Shown here piece by piece: positions 26,169 through 35,246 of a stretch of DNA of 64,000 nt. Within the stretch, counting starts at the first letter, position 1. Every line of letters starts with the position of its first letter. The DNA comes from DATLFA01 sp039934635 (GTDB lineage Bacteria > Actinomycetota > Acidimicrobiia > Acidimicrobiales > WLNW01), in the NCBI GenBank assembly GCA_039934635.1, contig JBDTLT010000006.1, positions 23,189-87,188 on the forward strand. The letters are read 5' to 3'. Made by a program: the position numbers and the translations under genes. The notes below the pieces were generated by a model. It worked only from the letters and a program-made list of their open reading frames with translations. It ran no database searches and was not told where the DNA came from.

Positions 26169-26777
26169 CTAATGGTCGGGATCGCCGCAAGCGTCCGCGG
26201 CAATGCCTTCGACCACGTAACGCACGTGCGTTTCGAAGAGTTCTTCGACGTCTTCCTGCGTGACACCCGCCGGGTCGGCGCCCGCAAGACGCCTCGGCGC
26301 GAGTTGTGAATCGGCCAGAGTCGGCCCACCTTCCATCGCCACGAACCCGACAGTGGCCCACATCAGCAATCGGCAGGCGCGCACGGCGGCGTCGGAGGCG
26401 AAACCCGCACTGCGCATGGCGCTGATGAGTGGACGCGACGCCTCGACATACGCCCAGCGGCGCGCGCCGAGGATCAGGCGGGCGTCGGGCGCTTGGCGCA
26501 GCCTGGACCGCAGCGCATGGGCCCACCGCGTCGCATAGGACGACCAGAGTTCGTCAGCGGCCGCCGCGGGCGCTAGATCACGGAGCAACCGGTCGGCGAC
26601 TGCGTCCAACAACGCATCCTTGTTGCCCACGCGGCTGTAGAGGGGCACCGGCGACACGCCAAGGCGGCCGGCGACACTGCGCATGCTCACCGCGTCGAGA
26701 CCGCTCTCGCGCAAGATCTCGATTGCTGCATCGAGGATCTCTTCCGCGCCGAGCTGGAAGTCGGGCAACTTGGCCAT
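26169..26777 (-). CDS. TetR family transcriptional regulator
   Basis: 202-aa regulator. The helix-turn-helix region AVSMRSVAGRLGVSPVPLYSRVGNKDALLDAV (in part, residues about 29-60) is of the TetR class with the less common PLY recognition helix, seen in repressors with a tetracyclin-repressor-like C-terminal domain. It lies 3 bp downstream of the SDR gene stop in the same orientation, so it is probably the last gene of the ACAD-APH-SDR operon and may regulate it. Confidence 0.87.
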   Translation of the reverse strand: MAKLPDFQLGAEEILDAAIEILRESGLDAVSMRSVAGRLGVSPVPLYSRVGNKDALLDAVADRLLRDLAPAAAADELWSSYATRWAHALRSRLRQAPDARLILGARRWAYVEASRPLISAMRSAGFASDAAVRACRLLMWATVGFVAMEGGPTLADSQLAPRRLAGADPAGVTQEDVEELFETHVRYVVEGIAADACGDPDH

Positions 26778-26780
26778 CGA

Positions 26781-27536
26781 TCAGCTGCCACCGCCATCGA
26801 GGACGACCATCTTGCCATTCATGTACGACGACGCGTCGCTGGCGAGATACAGCGCAGTGCCAACGATCTCATCGGCATCGGCGATGCGACCGACACTCAC
26901 GCGCGACGCCGCCATCTGCCACGCCTCTTCGGTCGGCATCGACCGGCGCAAGCTGTCGGTGTCGAACGTGCCGCAGATGATGCCGTTGACCCGAATGCCT
27001 CTCGGCGCGAACTCCAGCGCGGAGGCGGTCGTGAGCACGTTGAGCCCCGCCTTTGCCACCGCGTACACGACCGTGAATGGCGCTGGATTCGTCGACGCCT
27101 TGGAACTGATATTGATGATCGTGCCGCCCGGCGGCATGTGCTCGGCGGCCAACGCACTCAAGCGAAGTGGACCCTTGAGGTTGACGTCGATCGTCTTGTC
27201 GAACAACTCGTGGGTGACGCCGAGCAGTGAGGGCGGCACAGGCGCAATACCGGCGTTGTTGACGAGCACGTCGATACGACCGAACTCTGCGACGGTCGCT
27301 GCGACGAGTGCCTCGCACTGCTCCCAGTCCCCCACGTGGCACGAGACCGCAAGCGCGCGCCGGCCGATGGCCCGGATCTCCGCGGCAACCTGCTCACACG
27401 GCTCGAGCTTGCGGCTCGCGACAACGACATCGGCGCCCGCCTCGGCAAACCCGATGGCCATGGCCCGGCCGAGACCTTTGCTGCCGCCGGTGACGACCAC
27501 GACCTTGTCGTCGGCGCGCAGCGTGGGAATTGTCAT
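26781..27536 (-). CDS. SDR family oxidoreductase
   Basis: 251-aa SDR with all classical motifs: TGGSKGLG (16-23), NNAG (93-96), Ser144/145 and Tyr158/Lys162. The ATG at 27536 overlaps the upstream kinase stop codon (ATGA), giving translational coupling. In this operon (dehydrogenase, kinase, SDR, regulator) it could oxidise or reduce a hydroxyacyl intermediate. Substrate not readable. Confidence 0.9.
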   Translation of the reverse strand: MTIPTLRADDKVVVVTGGSKGLGRAMAIGFAEAGADVVVASRKLEPCEQVAAEIRAIGRRALAVSCHVGDWEQCEALVAATVAEFGRIDVLVNNAGIAPVPPSLLGVTHELFDKTIDVNLKGPLRLSALAAEHMPPGGTIINISSKASTNPAPFTVVYAVAKAGLNVLTTASALEFAPRGIRVNGIICGTFDTDSLRRSMPTEEAWQMAASRVSVGRIADADEIVGTALYLASDASSYMNGKMVVLDGGGS

Positions 27537-28564
27537 GAATCCAACCTTTTCGTCGGGCTGTCGACGAGCGACGATGCGCTGGACAGCAGCAGGTCGGCCT
27601 GACGGCCGAAAAACTCGTGGACCGGCTTGTCGGACTGCCCTCGTAGGAACTTGGCGTAGCTGCCTTCGAGCACGATGGCGAGTTTCCAGCGGGCGAACAC
27701 GTCGTACCAATAGAGATCGCTGATGTCGCGACCGGCCCGCTGCGAATAGCGCTCGATCAGCGCGTTCTCGCTCGGCAGTTCCGCGCGGGCGAAAGCGGGT
27801 TCGCTCCTCACGCCCAACGGCATGGTTCCCGAGGGATGGAAGATCAGTGCCCACGCGAGGTCGATGAGTGGGTCGCCGATGGCGGCCATCTCCCAGTCGA
27901 CGATGGCGAGCAGACGCGGTGGGGCATCCTTGGCGAACAACACGTTGTCGAGCTTGTAGTCGCCATGGAACAACGTCAGCGGCTTGTCGGCGGGCCGGTT
28001 CGCGTCGAGCCACGCTGACACCTTTCCGGCGACGGGCAACTCGCGCCCGCCGTACGAACCGAGCTGCGTTTGCCACCGTTGCACCTGGCGTTCGAGGTAG
28101 CGCTCGGGGCGGGCCATCTCGCCGAGCCCGCATGCCTGCCAATCGATCGCGTGCACGTCGACGATGGCGTCGATGAGTTGTTCGAGCGCGGCGCCCTGTG
28201 TGTCTGGCGCGTTCGCCCATGCCGCCGGCACCGAAGCGCGAATCGGAACGCCGTCGATGTGCTCCATCAAGTAGAACGCCGCGCCGAACACGTGCGGATC
28301 AGCACACGCGAGCACGGGCCGTGCGATCAGCACGTGCTGATCTTTGATGGCATCGAGAATACGAAACTCGCGCAGCACGTCGTGCGCGGTCGACGAGCTG
28401 GCGTAGCGGGGTGCCCTACGCAGCACCCAGTGCGCGGAACCGCGGCGCACGGAGAAGACTTCACAGGAGCCACCCCCGGCCATCGCATCGACCACCGTTG
28501 GTTGCCGGTTGCCCAACTGTTCGTCCAGGAACGCGGCGAGCGAAGCGGTGTCGTCGTCACTCAT
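27533..28564 (-). CDS. APH-family phosphotransferase (ACAD10/11- and LvaA-like kinase)
   Basis: 343-aa aminoglycoside phosphotransferase-fold kinase. Catalytic loop HGDYKLDN (His200, Asp202, Asn207) and metal-binding DWE (Asp223) followed by AAIGDPLID are intact. In human ACAD10/11 this domain is fused to an acyl-CoA dehydrogenase, and in Pseudomonas levulinate catabolism it is a separate kinase; both phosphorylate 4-hydroxyacyl-CoA. Here it lies 13 bp downstream of an acyl-CoA dehydrogenase gene and overlaps an SDR gene. A role in hydroxyacyl-CoA degradation is therefore inferred. Confidence 0.87.
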   Translation of the reverse strand: MSDDDTASLAAFLDEQLGNRQPTVVDAMAGGGSCEVFSVRRGSAHWVLRRAPRYASSSTAHDVLREFRILDAIKDQHVLIARPVLACADPHVFGAAFYLMEHIDGVPIRASVPAAWANAPDTQGAALEQLIDAIVDVHAIDWQACGLGEMARPERYLERQVQRWQTQLGSYGGRELPVAGKVSAWLDANRPADKPLTLFHGDYKLDNVLFAKDAPPRLLAIVDWEMAAIGDPLIDLAWALIFHPSGTMPLGVRSEPAFARAELPSENALIERYSQRAGRDISDLYWYDVFARWKLAIVLEGSYAKFLRGQSDKPVHEFFGRQADLLLSSASSLVDSPTKRLDS

Positions 28565-28577
28565 CTCGCGGACTCTC

Positions 28578-29870
28578 CTACCCGATACCTGCCGCGGCCC
28601 GCAGCTCGGACCACTTCGCTTCGGCCGCCGGGCGCCGGCTCGGGATGTGCTCGGTCGGCCATCCTTCGACCGGTGCATACGACTTGAGCAGCGTCCGTGC
28701 GAGCACCGACTTGTGGAGCTCGTCGGGGCCGTCGCCGATCGGGCCGAAGCGCGTCGAGCGATACCACTCTTCGACGGGCAGGTCGGTCGAGTAGCCGAGC
28801 GCGCCACACACTTGAATCGTGCGGTCGAGTACGGCGAGCACGGTCTTCGACACATGGGCCTTGACCATGCCGAGTTCGGCACGAACACGCGCCGAGCCGA
28901 ACTTGTCCATTTTCCACGCCGTCTGGAAAGTGAGGAGTCGAGCGGCTTGGATCTCTGTGTGTGAAAGCGCGATGTAGTCCTGCACCATCTGGTGCTGGCC
29001 CAGGAGCTTGCCGTGCGATGTGCGGGAAACGGCGCGCTCGCACATGATGTCGAGCGAGCGTTGCGCCTGCCCGAGCCAGCGCATTGCATGGTGGATCCGA
29101 CCACCACCGAGCCGTTGCTGGGCGAGAACGAAGCCCGCGCCCGGCGCACCGATGAGATGGTCGGCGGGCACGCGGCAATCGCGAAAAATGATCTCGGCAT
29201 GGTTGCCCGGACGACCGTAGGACGCATCAGGATGCGCCATCGTGCCGATGTCCCGAACGATGTCCATGCCCGGGGTGCCAGTGGGAACGATGATGATCGA
29301 TGCGTGCTTGTGCGGGCGGCTCTCGGGGTTGGTCTCGGCGAACACCAACACGATGTCGGCCACCGAGGCGTTGGAGATGAACCACTTGTGGCCGTTGATC
29401 ACCCACTCGTTGCCGTCTCTCGTCGCCGTCGTACTGATGACCGTGGGGTCGGCGCCGGCATGAAACGGCTCGGTCAGCGCGAACGCGCTCGAGATCTCAC
29501 CGCGCATGTTCGGCCACAGCCACCGCTCTTTCTGCTCGTCGTTCGCGCCGTGGGCCAGCAACTCCATGTTGCCGCTATCCGGAGCCTGCACCCCGAAGAT
29601 CGTCATGGAGTACATGCAGCGTCCGATGATCTCCGACATCAACGCCAACTTCAGTTGACCGAAGCCCGGCCCCCCGAGTTTGGGGTCGAGGAAGGCCGCC
29701 CACAGGCCCTGCTCCTTGACCTTCGATTGCAAGTGCGCTTTGACCACCGCCCATTCCTCTCGGGGCAGTTCGCGAAACACGGGCTCGAGCGGGATCAGTT
29801 CTTCGTCGATGAACGTCCGCATCCACTGCAGCTTCGTCTCGAACTCGGGCTCGGTCTCGAAATCCCACAT
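28578..29870 (-). CDS. Acyl-CoA dehydrogenase (ACAD11-like)
   Basis: 430-aa FAD-dependent acyl-CoA dehydrogenase; about 40 residues longer than short-chain enzymes. Seen: FALTEPFHAGADPT in the FAD-binding loop, ISNASVADIV, the Gln-rich QAQRSLDI helix and terminal YRSTRFGPIGDGPDE. Adjacent kinase and SDR suggest the set that eliminates phosphate from 4-phosphoacyl-CoA, but ordinary beta-oxidation is possible. First gene of the operon; a 13-bp palindrome lies about 37-50 bp upstream of the start. Confidence 0.9.
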   Translation of the reverse strand: MWDFETEPEFETKLQWMRTFIDEELIPLEPVFRELPREEWAVVKAHLQSKVKEQGLWAAFLDPKLGGPGFGQLKLALMSEIIGRCMYSMTIFGVQAPDSGNMELLAHGANDEQKERWLWPNMRGEISSAFALTEPFHAGADPTVISTTATRDGNEWVINGHKWFISNASVADIVLVFAETNPESRPHKHASIIIVPTGTPGMDIVRDIGTMAHPDASYGRPGNHAEIIFRDCRVPADHLIGAPGAGFVLAQQRLGGGRIHHAMRWLGQAQRSLDIMCERAVSRTSHGKLLGQHQMVQDYIALSHTEIQAARLLTFQTAWKMDKFGSARVRAELGMVKAHVSKTVLAVLDRTIQVCGALGYSTDLPVEEWYRSTRFGPIGDGPDELHKSVLARTLLKSYAPVEGWPTEHIPSRRPAAEAKWSELRAAAGIG

Positions 29871-29906
29871 CGTGACGACCTTTCGAAGCGGCGAAGGCGG
29901 GACCGT

Positions 29907-29919
29907 ATCACAGCGTGAT
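29907..29919. promoter_or_regulatory. 13-bp palindrome upstream of acyl-CoA dehydrogenase operon
   Basis: ATCAC and GTGAT flank AGC in a perfect 5-bp dyad, and another GTGAT follows about ten bases on. It is in the 84-bp gap before the operon that ends in a TetR gene, so it is a candidate operator for that regulator. Confidence 0.35.
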
Positions 29920-29954
29920 TTAACCGTGATCTTCGTGAGTATCAGCGAATTCGA

Positions 29955-30992
29955 TCAGCGCGTCGAGCGCCGGCGGAGGCGAGCGTCGGCGATGGCCGGC
30001 GGCGTATAGCCCGCGTCGGCCCAGCTGAAGTTCTTGCCGGGTGGCACGATCTGGTCGATTCGATCGAGCACATCGGTCGACAACGACACCTCGAGCGCGG
30101 GCAGCTGGCTCGTCAGTTGGTCCATCGTGCGGGGGCCGATGATCGCCGATGTCACGGCCGGGTTGTGCAAGACCCACGCGATCGCGAGATCGACGAGCGG
30201 CACGCCCGCTTCGTCGGCGAGTGTGCCGAGTGCGTCCGCGGCCTGCAGTTTGGCTTGGTTCTCGGGCTTGCTCAGGTCATAGCGATCGGGGCTGCGCTGC
30301 GCACGGCGACTGGTGAGATCCGCGGAACCGAGACGCCACGCGCCGGACAACCATCCACCCGCAAGCGGGCTCCACGGGATCACACCCATGCCATATTTCT
30401 GACAAGCCGGCAGCACTTCGGCCTCGATACCGCGCACGAGAATCGAATACGGCGGCTGCTCACACACGAAGCGCTCGCGTTGGCGGCGTTCGGCAGTCCA
30501 CTGTGCTTCGACAATCGCCGGCGCAGGGAATGTCGAGCTACCGAGGTAGCGCACCTTGCCCTGCCGGACGAGATCAGTGAGCGCGCCGAGCGTCTCGTCG
30601 ATGTCGACACGCGGGTCGAACCGGTGCGCTTGATAGAGATCGATGTGATCGGTGCCAAGGCGGCGCAGGCTGGCCTCGCATTCCTTCATGATCCAATAGC
30701 GCGACGTGCCACTCTGATTGGGTCCTGTGCCCATCGACGCGTAGAACTTCGTGGCGAGCACGACCTGGTCGCGACGGCCGGCAATGGCCTTGCCGACGAT
30801 CTCCTCGGACTCCCCCGCCGAGTAGACGTCCGCGGTGTCGATGAAGTTGATGCCGGCATCGAGTGCCGCGTGAATGATCGCGACAGAATCGTCGTGGTCG
30901 GGGTTGCCCCACGCACCGAGCATCATGGCGCCGAGACAGAGCGGACTGACCTGCAAACCGGTGCGTCCCAAGTTGCGATACTGCACGGGCAA
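29955..30992 (-). CDS. Aldo/keto reductase
   Basis: 345-aa (alpha/beta)8 reductase. The full catalytic tetrad is visible: Asp52, Tyr57, Lys82 and His123. The opening YRNLGRTGLQVSPLCLGAM is the usual AKR N-terminus. It reduces aldehydes or ketones with NADPH. On the same strand as the acyl-CoA dehydrogenase but 84 bp upstream, so cotranscription is uncertain. Divergent from the CoA ligase gene across a gap holding an 8-bp inverted repeat. Confidence 0.9.
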   Translation of the reverse strand: MPVQYRNLGRTGLQVSPLCLGAMMLGAWGNPDHDDSVAIIHAALDAGINFIDTADVYSAGESEEIVGKAIAGRRDQVVLATKFYASMGTGPNQSGTSRYWIMKECEASLRRLGTDHIDLYQAHRFDPRVDIDETLGALTDLVRQGKVRYLGSSTFPAPAIVEAQWTAERRQRERFVCEQPPYSILVRGIEAEVLPACQKYGMGVIPWSPLAGGWLSGAWRLGSADLTSRRAQRSPDRYDLSKPENQAKLQAADALGTLADEAGVPLVDLAIAWVLHNPAVTSAIIGPRTMDQLTSQLPALEVSLSTDVLDRIDQIVPPGKNFSWADAGYTPPAIADARLRRRSTR

Positions 30993-31045
30993 ACCCCATA
31001 TCTCGTGGTCGACACGAGAACGCTAGTGCCGCGCTCCACAAGGTA

Positions 31046-31064
31046 GGGTCCGGTCGCCGGACCC
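31046..31064. promoter_or_regulatory. Perfect 8-bp inverted repeat in divergent promoter
   Basis: GGGTCCGG and CCGGACCC flank TCG. The repeat lies 26 bp before the CoA-ligase GTG start and 54 bp from the aldo/keto reductase start. The short 3-base spacer allows either an operator reading or an RNA hairpin in the ligase leader. Confidence 0.45.
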
Positions 31065-31089
31065 GCCGCCCGCCCGAAGGGGTCATCAC

Positions 31090-32475
31090 GTGCCGAAGCG
31101 CTTTCGCCGACGATTCGAAGCAGTCGATCATCGCGAACTCATCGCGACGTATCCACCGCCGCCCGAGTACTTCGAAACGCACTATTACATGGAACCCGAT
31201 CGGATCGAACGGCTGCAACTGACGCGCCTGCAAGAGGAATGCCGGCGCGCCTACGACGAAGTGCCGTTCTACGAACGCCGTTGGGCCGCGGCAGGGTTCG
31301 AACCTTCGCAGATCCGCACACTCGACGATCTCGAGCTCGTTCCCATCTACGACATCGACGACATTCGAGCGAGCATCGCCGCCCATCCTCCGTACGGCGA
31401 CTATCAGGGTGTGAGCGTGCACGACGCGAAGTACGCGCCGTTGCGACTCTTTTGGAGCGGCGGCACAACCGGCCGCGCTCGACCCACCCTCTACACCGAA
31501 TGGGATCGGCAGGTCGCGTCGGTCACCGTTGCCCGGGCGCTGTACCTACACGGCATTCGGCCGGGCGATGTCGTGCTCAACGCGTGGGCGTTCAGCACCC
31601 ATACCGGCGCGTTCGCGTTCGACGAAGGCCTGCACAACTGGCTGAATTGCGTCGCGATCACCGCGGGGACAGGCAACGTGACGCCGACCAAGATGCAGAT
31701 CGAACTGGCACGCGAGTACGAGGCGGCCACGATCCTCACGACCCCTGACTACCTGTTGCACATCGCCGCAACGGCGATCGAGATGGGGCTCGATCCGAAG
31801 GAAGACTTCTCGATCCGCACGTTGCCGACGCCTGGCCAAAATCCGAAGGTTGCAGAGGTGTGGGGCGTTCCGACGTGGGACAGCTACGGAACGCACGAAG
31901 TGCAGTACGTGTCGATGGAATGCCCGGCACGAGGAGGGCTTCATATCAACGAAGACGCGTTCATCGTCGAGATCGTCGACCCCGAGACGAAAGAACTCGT
32001 GCCCGACGGACAACGCGGCAACATCGTCTATACGTGTCTCTACAAGACGGGCAGCCCTCAAGTTCGTTTCGACACGCAAGACCTGTCGGCGCTGTACCCG
32101 CGTACGCAATGCGCGTGCGGAAGTTGGCTGCGCAAGATGGACTACTTCCGCGGCCGTAGCGACACGATGGTCAAGCTGCGAGGGCTCAACATCTGGCCCG
32201 AAGACGTCGGTCGCGTCGTGTGCGAGGACGCTCGTGTACAACCCGATTGGTTCGTCATCGTCGAGCGGCGCGGCAACCGCGACGAGATGATCGTCCAAGT
32301 CGAGACCAAAGCACCCACGACCGAACACGACACGTTGCGCGAACAACTCGAAGATCGGTTGCGGTCGCAACTCGAAATAAAGATCCTCGTCGAGCTCGTT
32401 GGTCCAGGAGCCACCGATCACGCGACGGGCAAAGGTGTCGTGGGCAAGCTGCGACGCATCCGAGACGATCGCTGA
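31090..32475 (+). CDS. Phenylacetate-CoA ligase (PaaK)-like AMP-forming ligase
   Basis: 461-aa adenylate-forming enzyme. The phosphate-binding loop FWSGGTTGRARPTLY (about 119-133), the acyl-AMP motif SYGTHE (about 265), YFRGRSDTMVKLRGLNIWPEDV and the C-terminal Lys in GKGVVGKLRRI fit the PaaK branch. It would activate an aryl or alicyclic carboxylic acid to its CoA thioester. GTG start with AAGGGG upstream. Followed by a G/C-rich hairpin and then a flavin monooxygenase. Confidence 0.88.
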   Translation: MPKRFRRRFEAVDHRELIATYPPPPEYFETHYYMEPDRIERLQLTRLQEECRRAYDEVPFYERRWAAAGFEPSQIRTLDDLELVPIYDIDDIRASIAAHPPYGDYQGVSVHDAKYAPLRLFWSGGTTGRARPTLYTEWDRQVASVTVARALYLHGIRPGDVVLNAWAFSTHTGAFAFDEGLHNWLNCVAITAGTGNVTPTKMQIELAREYEAATILTTPDYLLHIAATAIEMGLDPKEDFSIRTLPTPGQNPKVAEVWGVPTWDSYGTHEVQYVSMECPARGGLHINEDAFIVEIVDPETKELVPDGQRGNIVYTCLYKTGSPQVRFDTQDLSALYPRTQCACGSWLRKMDYFRGRSDTMVKLRGLNIWPEDVGRVVCEDARVQPDWFVIVERRGNRDEMIVQVETKAPTTEHDTLREQLEDRLRSQLEIKILVELVGPGATDHATGKGVVGKLRRIRDDR

Positions 32476-32508
32476 AAACCCTCTGCCGTAATCAGATTAT
32501 GCCAAGGT

Positions 32509-32532
32509 GGGGGGCTTGCCGCAAGGACCCCC
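32509..32532 (+). terminator. GC-rich hairpin after CoA ligase
   Basis: A run of six G, then CTTGC-C-GCAAG, then GA and five C can fold as a hairpin with one internal loop. It lies 33 bp after the ligase stop. No U-tract follows, as is common for actinobacterial terminator-like hairpins, so termination is only a suggestion. Confidence 0.35.
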
Positions 32533-32601
32533 GACGTGCTGACAATGCTCGCATTCACCTGAGCCGTTCGCGGCCAGAACTTGCGGATGTGGGAGTGGCG
32601 G

Positions 32602-34080
32602 ATGGTTGATGCCAACCGGAGTGCGACGAAGACCGAGCATGCGGTGGTGATCGCCGGAGGCGGTCCGACCGGGCTGATGTTGGCGGGCGAGTTGGCGTTG
32701 GCGCGGATCGACGTCGTCATCGTCGAACGGCGCGCCAACCAGAGTGTCGATGGATCGCGCGCAGGTGGCCTTCACTCCCGCACCATCGAGGTGCTCGATC
32801 AGCGTGGCATCGCCGAACGATTCCTCTCTGCGGGGCAAGTGCACCCGGCTCTGGCGTTCTCCGGGTCCATCTTGGACATCAGCGACTTTCCTACCCGCCA
32901 CAACTACATACTTGCGCTCTGGCAAAGCCTCTTCGAACCGATCCTGGCCGACTGGGTCACCGAACTCGGCGTTCCGATCCTCCGCGAACGCGAGGTGGTG
33001 GGCTTTGCTCAAGACGACAGTGGCATCGATGTCGAGCTGTCCGGGGGCACATCTTTGCGGGCACAGTATCTCGTGGGTTGCGACGGAGGTCGCAGCCTGG
33101 TGCGCAAGGCAGCCGGTATCGAATTCGCAGGGTTGGATCCTTCGACCAGCTGGATGATCGCCGAGGCCGAGATGCACGAGGAGCCACAGTTGGGTTTCCA
33201 TCGCGACAGCGGCGGCCGCCAGCATGCGATCGGCCGCGGCGGCGACGGTCGGTCGGCGCGGGTCGTCCTCATGGAACGACACGTCGAACACACCGGGGAC
33301 CCCACGACCGACGACCTTCGCCACGCACTCATCGCCGCGTACGGCACGGACTTCGGGCTTCACCGTGCCACATGGATCTCGCGGTTCACCGACATGTCGC
33401 GGCAGGCGGTGGCCTACCGCCACGGCCGTGTCCTGCTGGCCGGCGACGCAGCACACGTGCATCCCCCGCAGGGCGGCCAGGGCCTCAATATCGGCGTGCA
33501 GGATGCCGTGAACCTGGGATGGAAGCTCGCCCAGGTGATCCACAAGACGTCACCCGAGAGCCTCCTCGACACCTACCACGCCGAACGACATCCGGTCGGT
33601 GCCCGCGTGTTGCACAACACCAAGGCGCAAGTGGCACTCGCCGTCCCCGACGATCGTCACCAAGCTCTGCGCGACATCATGAACGACCTGCTGGCCATGG
33701 ACGAGCCGCGCCGGCGCATTGCCGCGATGCTCTCCGGTCTCGACATCCGCTACGACCTCGGGGATGGACACCCGCTGCTCGGGCGGCGCATGCCCGACCT
33801 CGACCTGCAGATCGCGGATGGCCCGACGCGCGTGTTCAACTTGCTGCACGATGCCCGGCCGGTCCTACTCAACCTCGGCGCGCCCGGCGATTTCGCCATC
33901 GATCCGTGGGCGCGTCGAGTGCGGCTCGTCCACGCCCAGCACGCGGGCGTGTGGGAGCTACCGGTCCTGGGCGAGATCCTGGCGCCCGCAGCTGCGTTGA
34001 TACGACCGGACGGACATGTCGCCTGGGCCGGAGACCTCGCGGACCCCGAGCTGCCTCGAGCACTTGCGACCTGGTTTTGA
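32602..34080 (+). CDS. FAD-dependent aromatic monooxygenase (PheA/TfdB family)
   Basis: 492-aa flavoprotein monooxygenase of the group that hydroxylates phenols and polyketides. GGGPTG (FAD/AMP site, about 18-23), the GCDGGRS motif (about 162) and LLAGDAAHVHPPQGGQGLN (about 280-298) are intact, and a thioredoxin-like C-terminal domain ends the protein. GGGAG six bases upstream supports ATG 32602. With the CoA ligase upstream it suggests degradation of an aromatic compound. Convergent with the GAF-ANTAR gene. Confidence 0.88.
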   Translation: MVDANRSATKTEHAVVIAGGGPTGLMLAGELALARIDVVIVERRANQSVDGSRAGGLHSRTIEVLDQRGIAERFLSAGQVHPALAFSGSILDISDFPTRHNYILALWQSLFEPILADWVTELGVPILREREVVGFAQDDSGIDVELSGGTSLRAQYLVGCDGGRSLVRKAAGIEFAGLDPSTSWMIAEAEMHEEPQLGFHRDSGGRQHAIGRGGDGRSARVVLMERHVEHTGDPTTDDLRHALIAAYGTDFGLHRATWISRFTDMSRQAVAYRHGRVLLAGDAAHVHPPQGGQGLNIGVQDAVNLGWKLAQVIHKTSPESLLDTYHAERHPVGARVLHNTKAQVALAVPDDRHQALRDIMNDLLAMDEPRRRIAAMLSGLDIRYDLGDGHPLLGRRMPDLDLQIADGPTRVFNLLHDARPVLLNLGAPGDFAIDPWARRVRLVHAQHAGVWELPVLGEILAPAAALIRPDGHVAWAGDLADPELPRALATWF

Positions 34081-34120
34081 GTGCCGATGGCGACCGGGCG
34101 AAACGCTGCTCGACGCGGCG

Positions 34121-34849
34121 CTAGCACTGCGGTACGCGTCCGACGGCGCCGTCGACGATCTCGGTGGCGATCTCGCGCAGCTTGCGATTCTCACGCTGTG
34201 ATCGCTGCTTGAGCGCGGCGATGGCCTCGTCGGCACTGCAGCCGGTACGGGCGATGAGAATGCCGCGGGCTTGATCGATGACGCTTCGTGACGTCAGGGC
34301 CTCGTTGAGCTGACTGACGAGTGAAACGGTGCGGTCATGAATATCGACATTGGTCATCGTGGCTGACGCCTGACGGGCAAATCGTTCGGCGAGGCGTTCG
34401 CTGGCCTCGTCGAACGCCTTGAGCTCGCGCCCGTAGATGTTCAGCGCGCCGATCGTCGCGTCGCGTACTACCAACGGATACGACAAGGAACTGTTGATGC
34501 CGAGCCTGACCGCTTCGGCTGCGAACCGAGGGAATCGGACATCGCCGGCCATGTCGTGGACGCGGACGATCTCGCCTGTGCGAGCAGCCTGCAGACAAGG
34601 ACCTTCGCCGTTGCTGTATTGGGCACCGTCGAGTTGCAACGTGGTGCCATCGGTAGCGGCCGCGGTGATCACGGTCTCGCCCTTCAGCAACGACACACCG
34701 CAGTTGGTGCAGCCGGGAACCGACGCCGCGGTCAACTCCACGATCCGCTGGAGGACGGTGTTCATCGTCTCTTCGCCGAGCAGGAGCGTGGACAGCTCGA
34801 GCAAGGCATCATGAAAATCTTCTGGACCGATCACGGGTCTCCAAGGCAA
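34121..34849 (-). CDS. GAF-ANTAR RNA-binding antiterminator regulator
   Basis: 242 aa. An N-terminal GAF domain (about residues 10-160; NGEGPCLQAARTGE and SLSYPLVVRDATIGALNIYG) is joined to a C-terminal ANTAR domain (about 175-235: ALTSRSVIDQARGILIARTGCSADEA). ANTAR domains bind RNA and act as antiterminators; the GAF domain senses an unknown signal. Actinobacterial hallmark architecture. It heads a small signalling patch with an RsbW-like fragment and a three-helix-bundle protein. Confidence 0.9.
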   Translation of the reverse strand: MPWRPVIGPEDFHDALLELSTLLLGEETMNTVLQRIVELTAASVPGCTNCGVSLLKGETVITAAATDGTTLQLDGAQYSNGEGPCLQAARTGEIVRVHDMAGDVRFPRFAAEAVRLGINSSLSYPLVVRDATIGALNIYGRELKAFDEASERLAERFARQASATMTNVDIHDRTVSLVSQLNEALTSRSVIDQARGILIARTGCSADEAIAALKQRSQRENRKLREIATEIVDGAVGRVPQC

Positions 34850-35088
34850 GCCGACGTACGCGCGCCCTTGGGATGCCAGTCACGGGTGCAACACGCCCGA
34901 CTAGCTGCGGAGGTGTCTTGAGCGTGCCCCCGACCTGGCTTGGTCTCAACCTGGTAACCGTGAAGCTAACCCGCATCTCACCCACTTCGACAAAGGGTGC
35001 GTCATTTCCGCAGTCGGTTTGCTGATGAGCGAACCGCGGTAGTAGTCGGTCGCAAGCGTCAAGAAGCGGCGCGGAACGGGTGGCCGCC

Positions 35089-35241
35089 ATGCGGTTGGCG
35101 GAAGATGACTCAGCTCCCGGGCAGGCCCGTCGCTATGTGCGCCGTTGGGCCGACGAAAAGCGCGTGTCCCGCGCGATCACGGCAGACATCGAACTCGTCG
35201 TCACCGAACTCGACACGACCACACGAAGTGCTGCTTCTTAG
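35089..35241 (+). pseudogene. Truncated RsbW-type anti-sigma ATPase fragment
   Basis: A 50-codon frame reads APGQARRYVRRW then ADIELVVTEL, which matches the N-terminal helix and the N-box helix of histidine-kinase-like ATPases used as anti-sigma factors. The normal continuation VTNAVRHA is replaced by DTTTRSAAS and a stop, so the ATP-binding loops are missing. The rest of the domain is not found downstream, where an opposite-strand gene begins. Most likely a remnant; a short expressed peptide is possible. The 240 bp between this and the GAF-ANTAR start show no other gene. Confidence 0.5.
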
Positions 35242-35246
35242 CGGAG

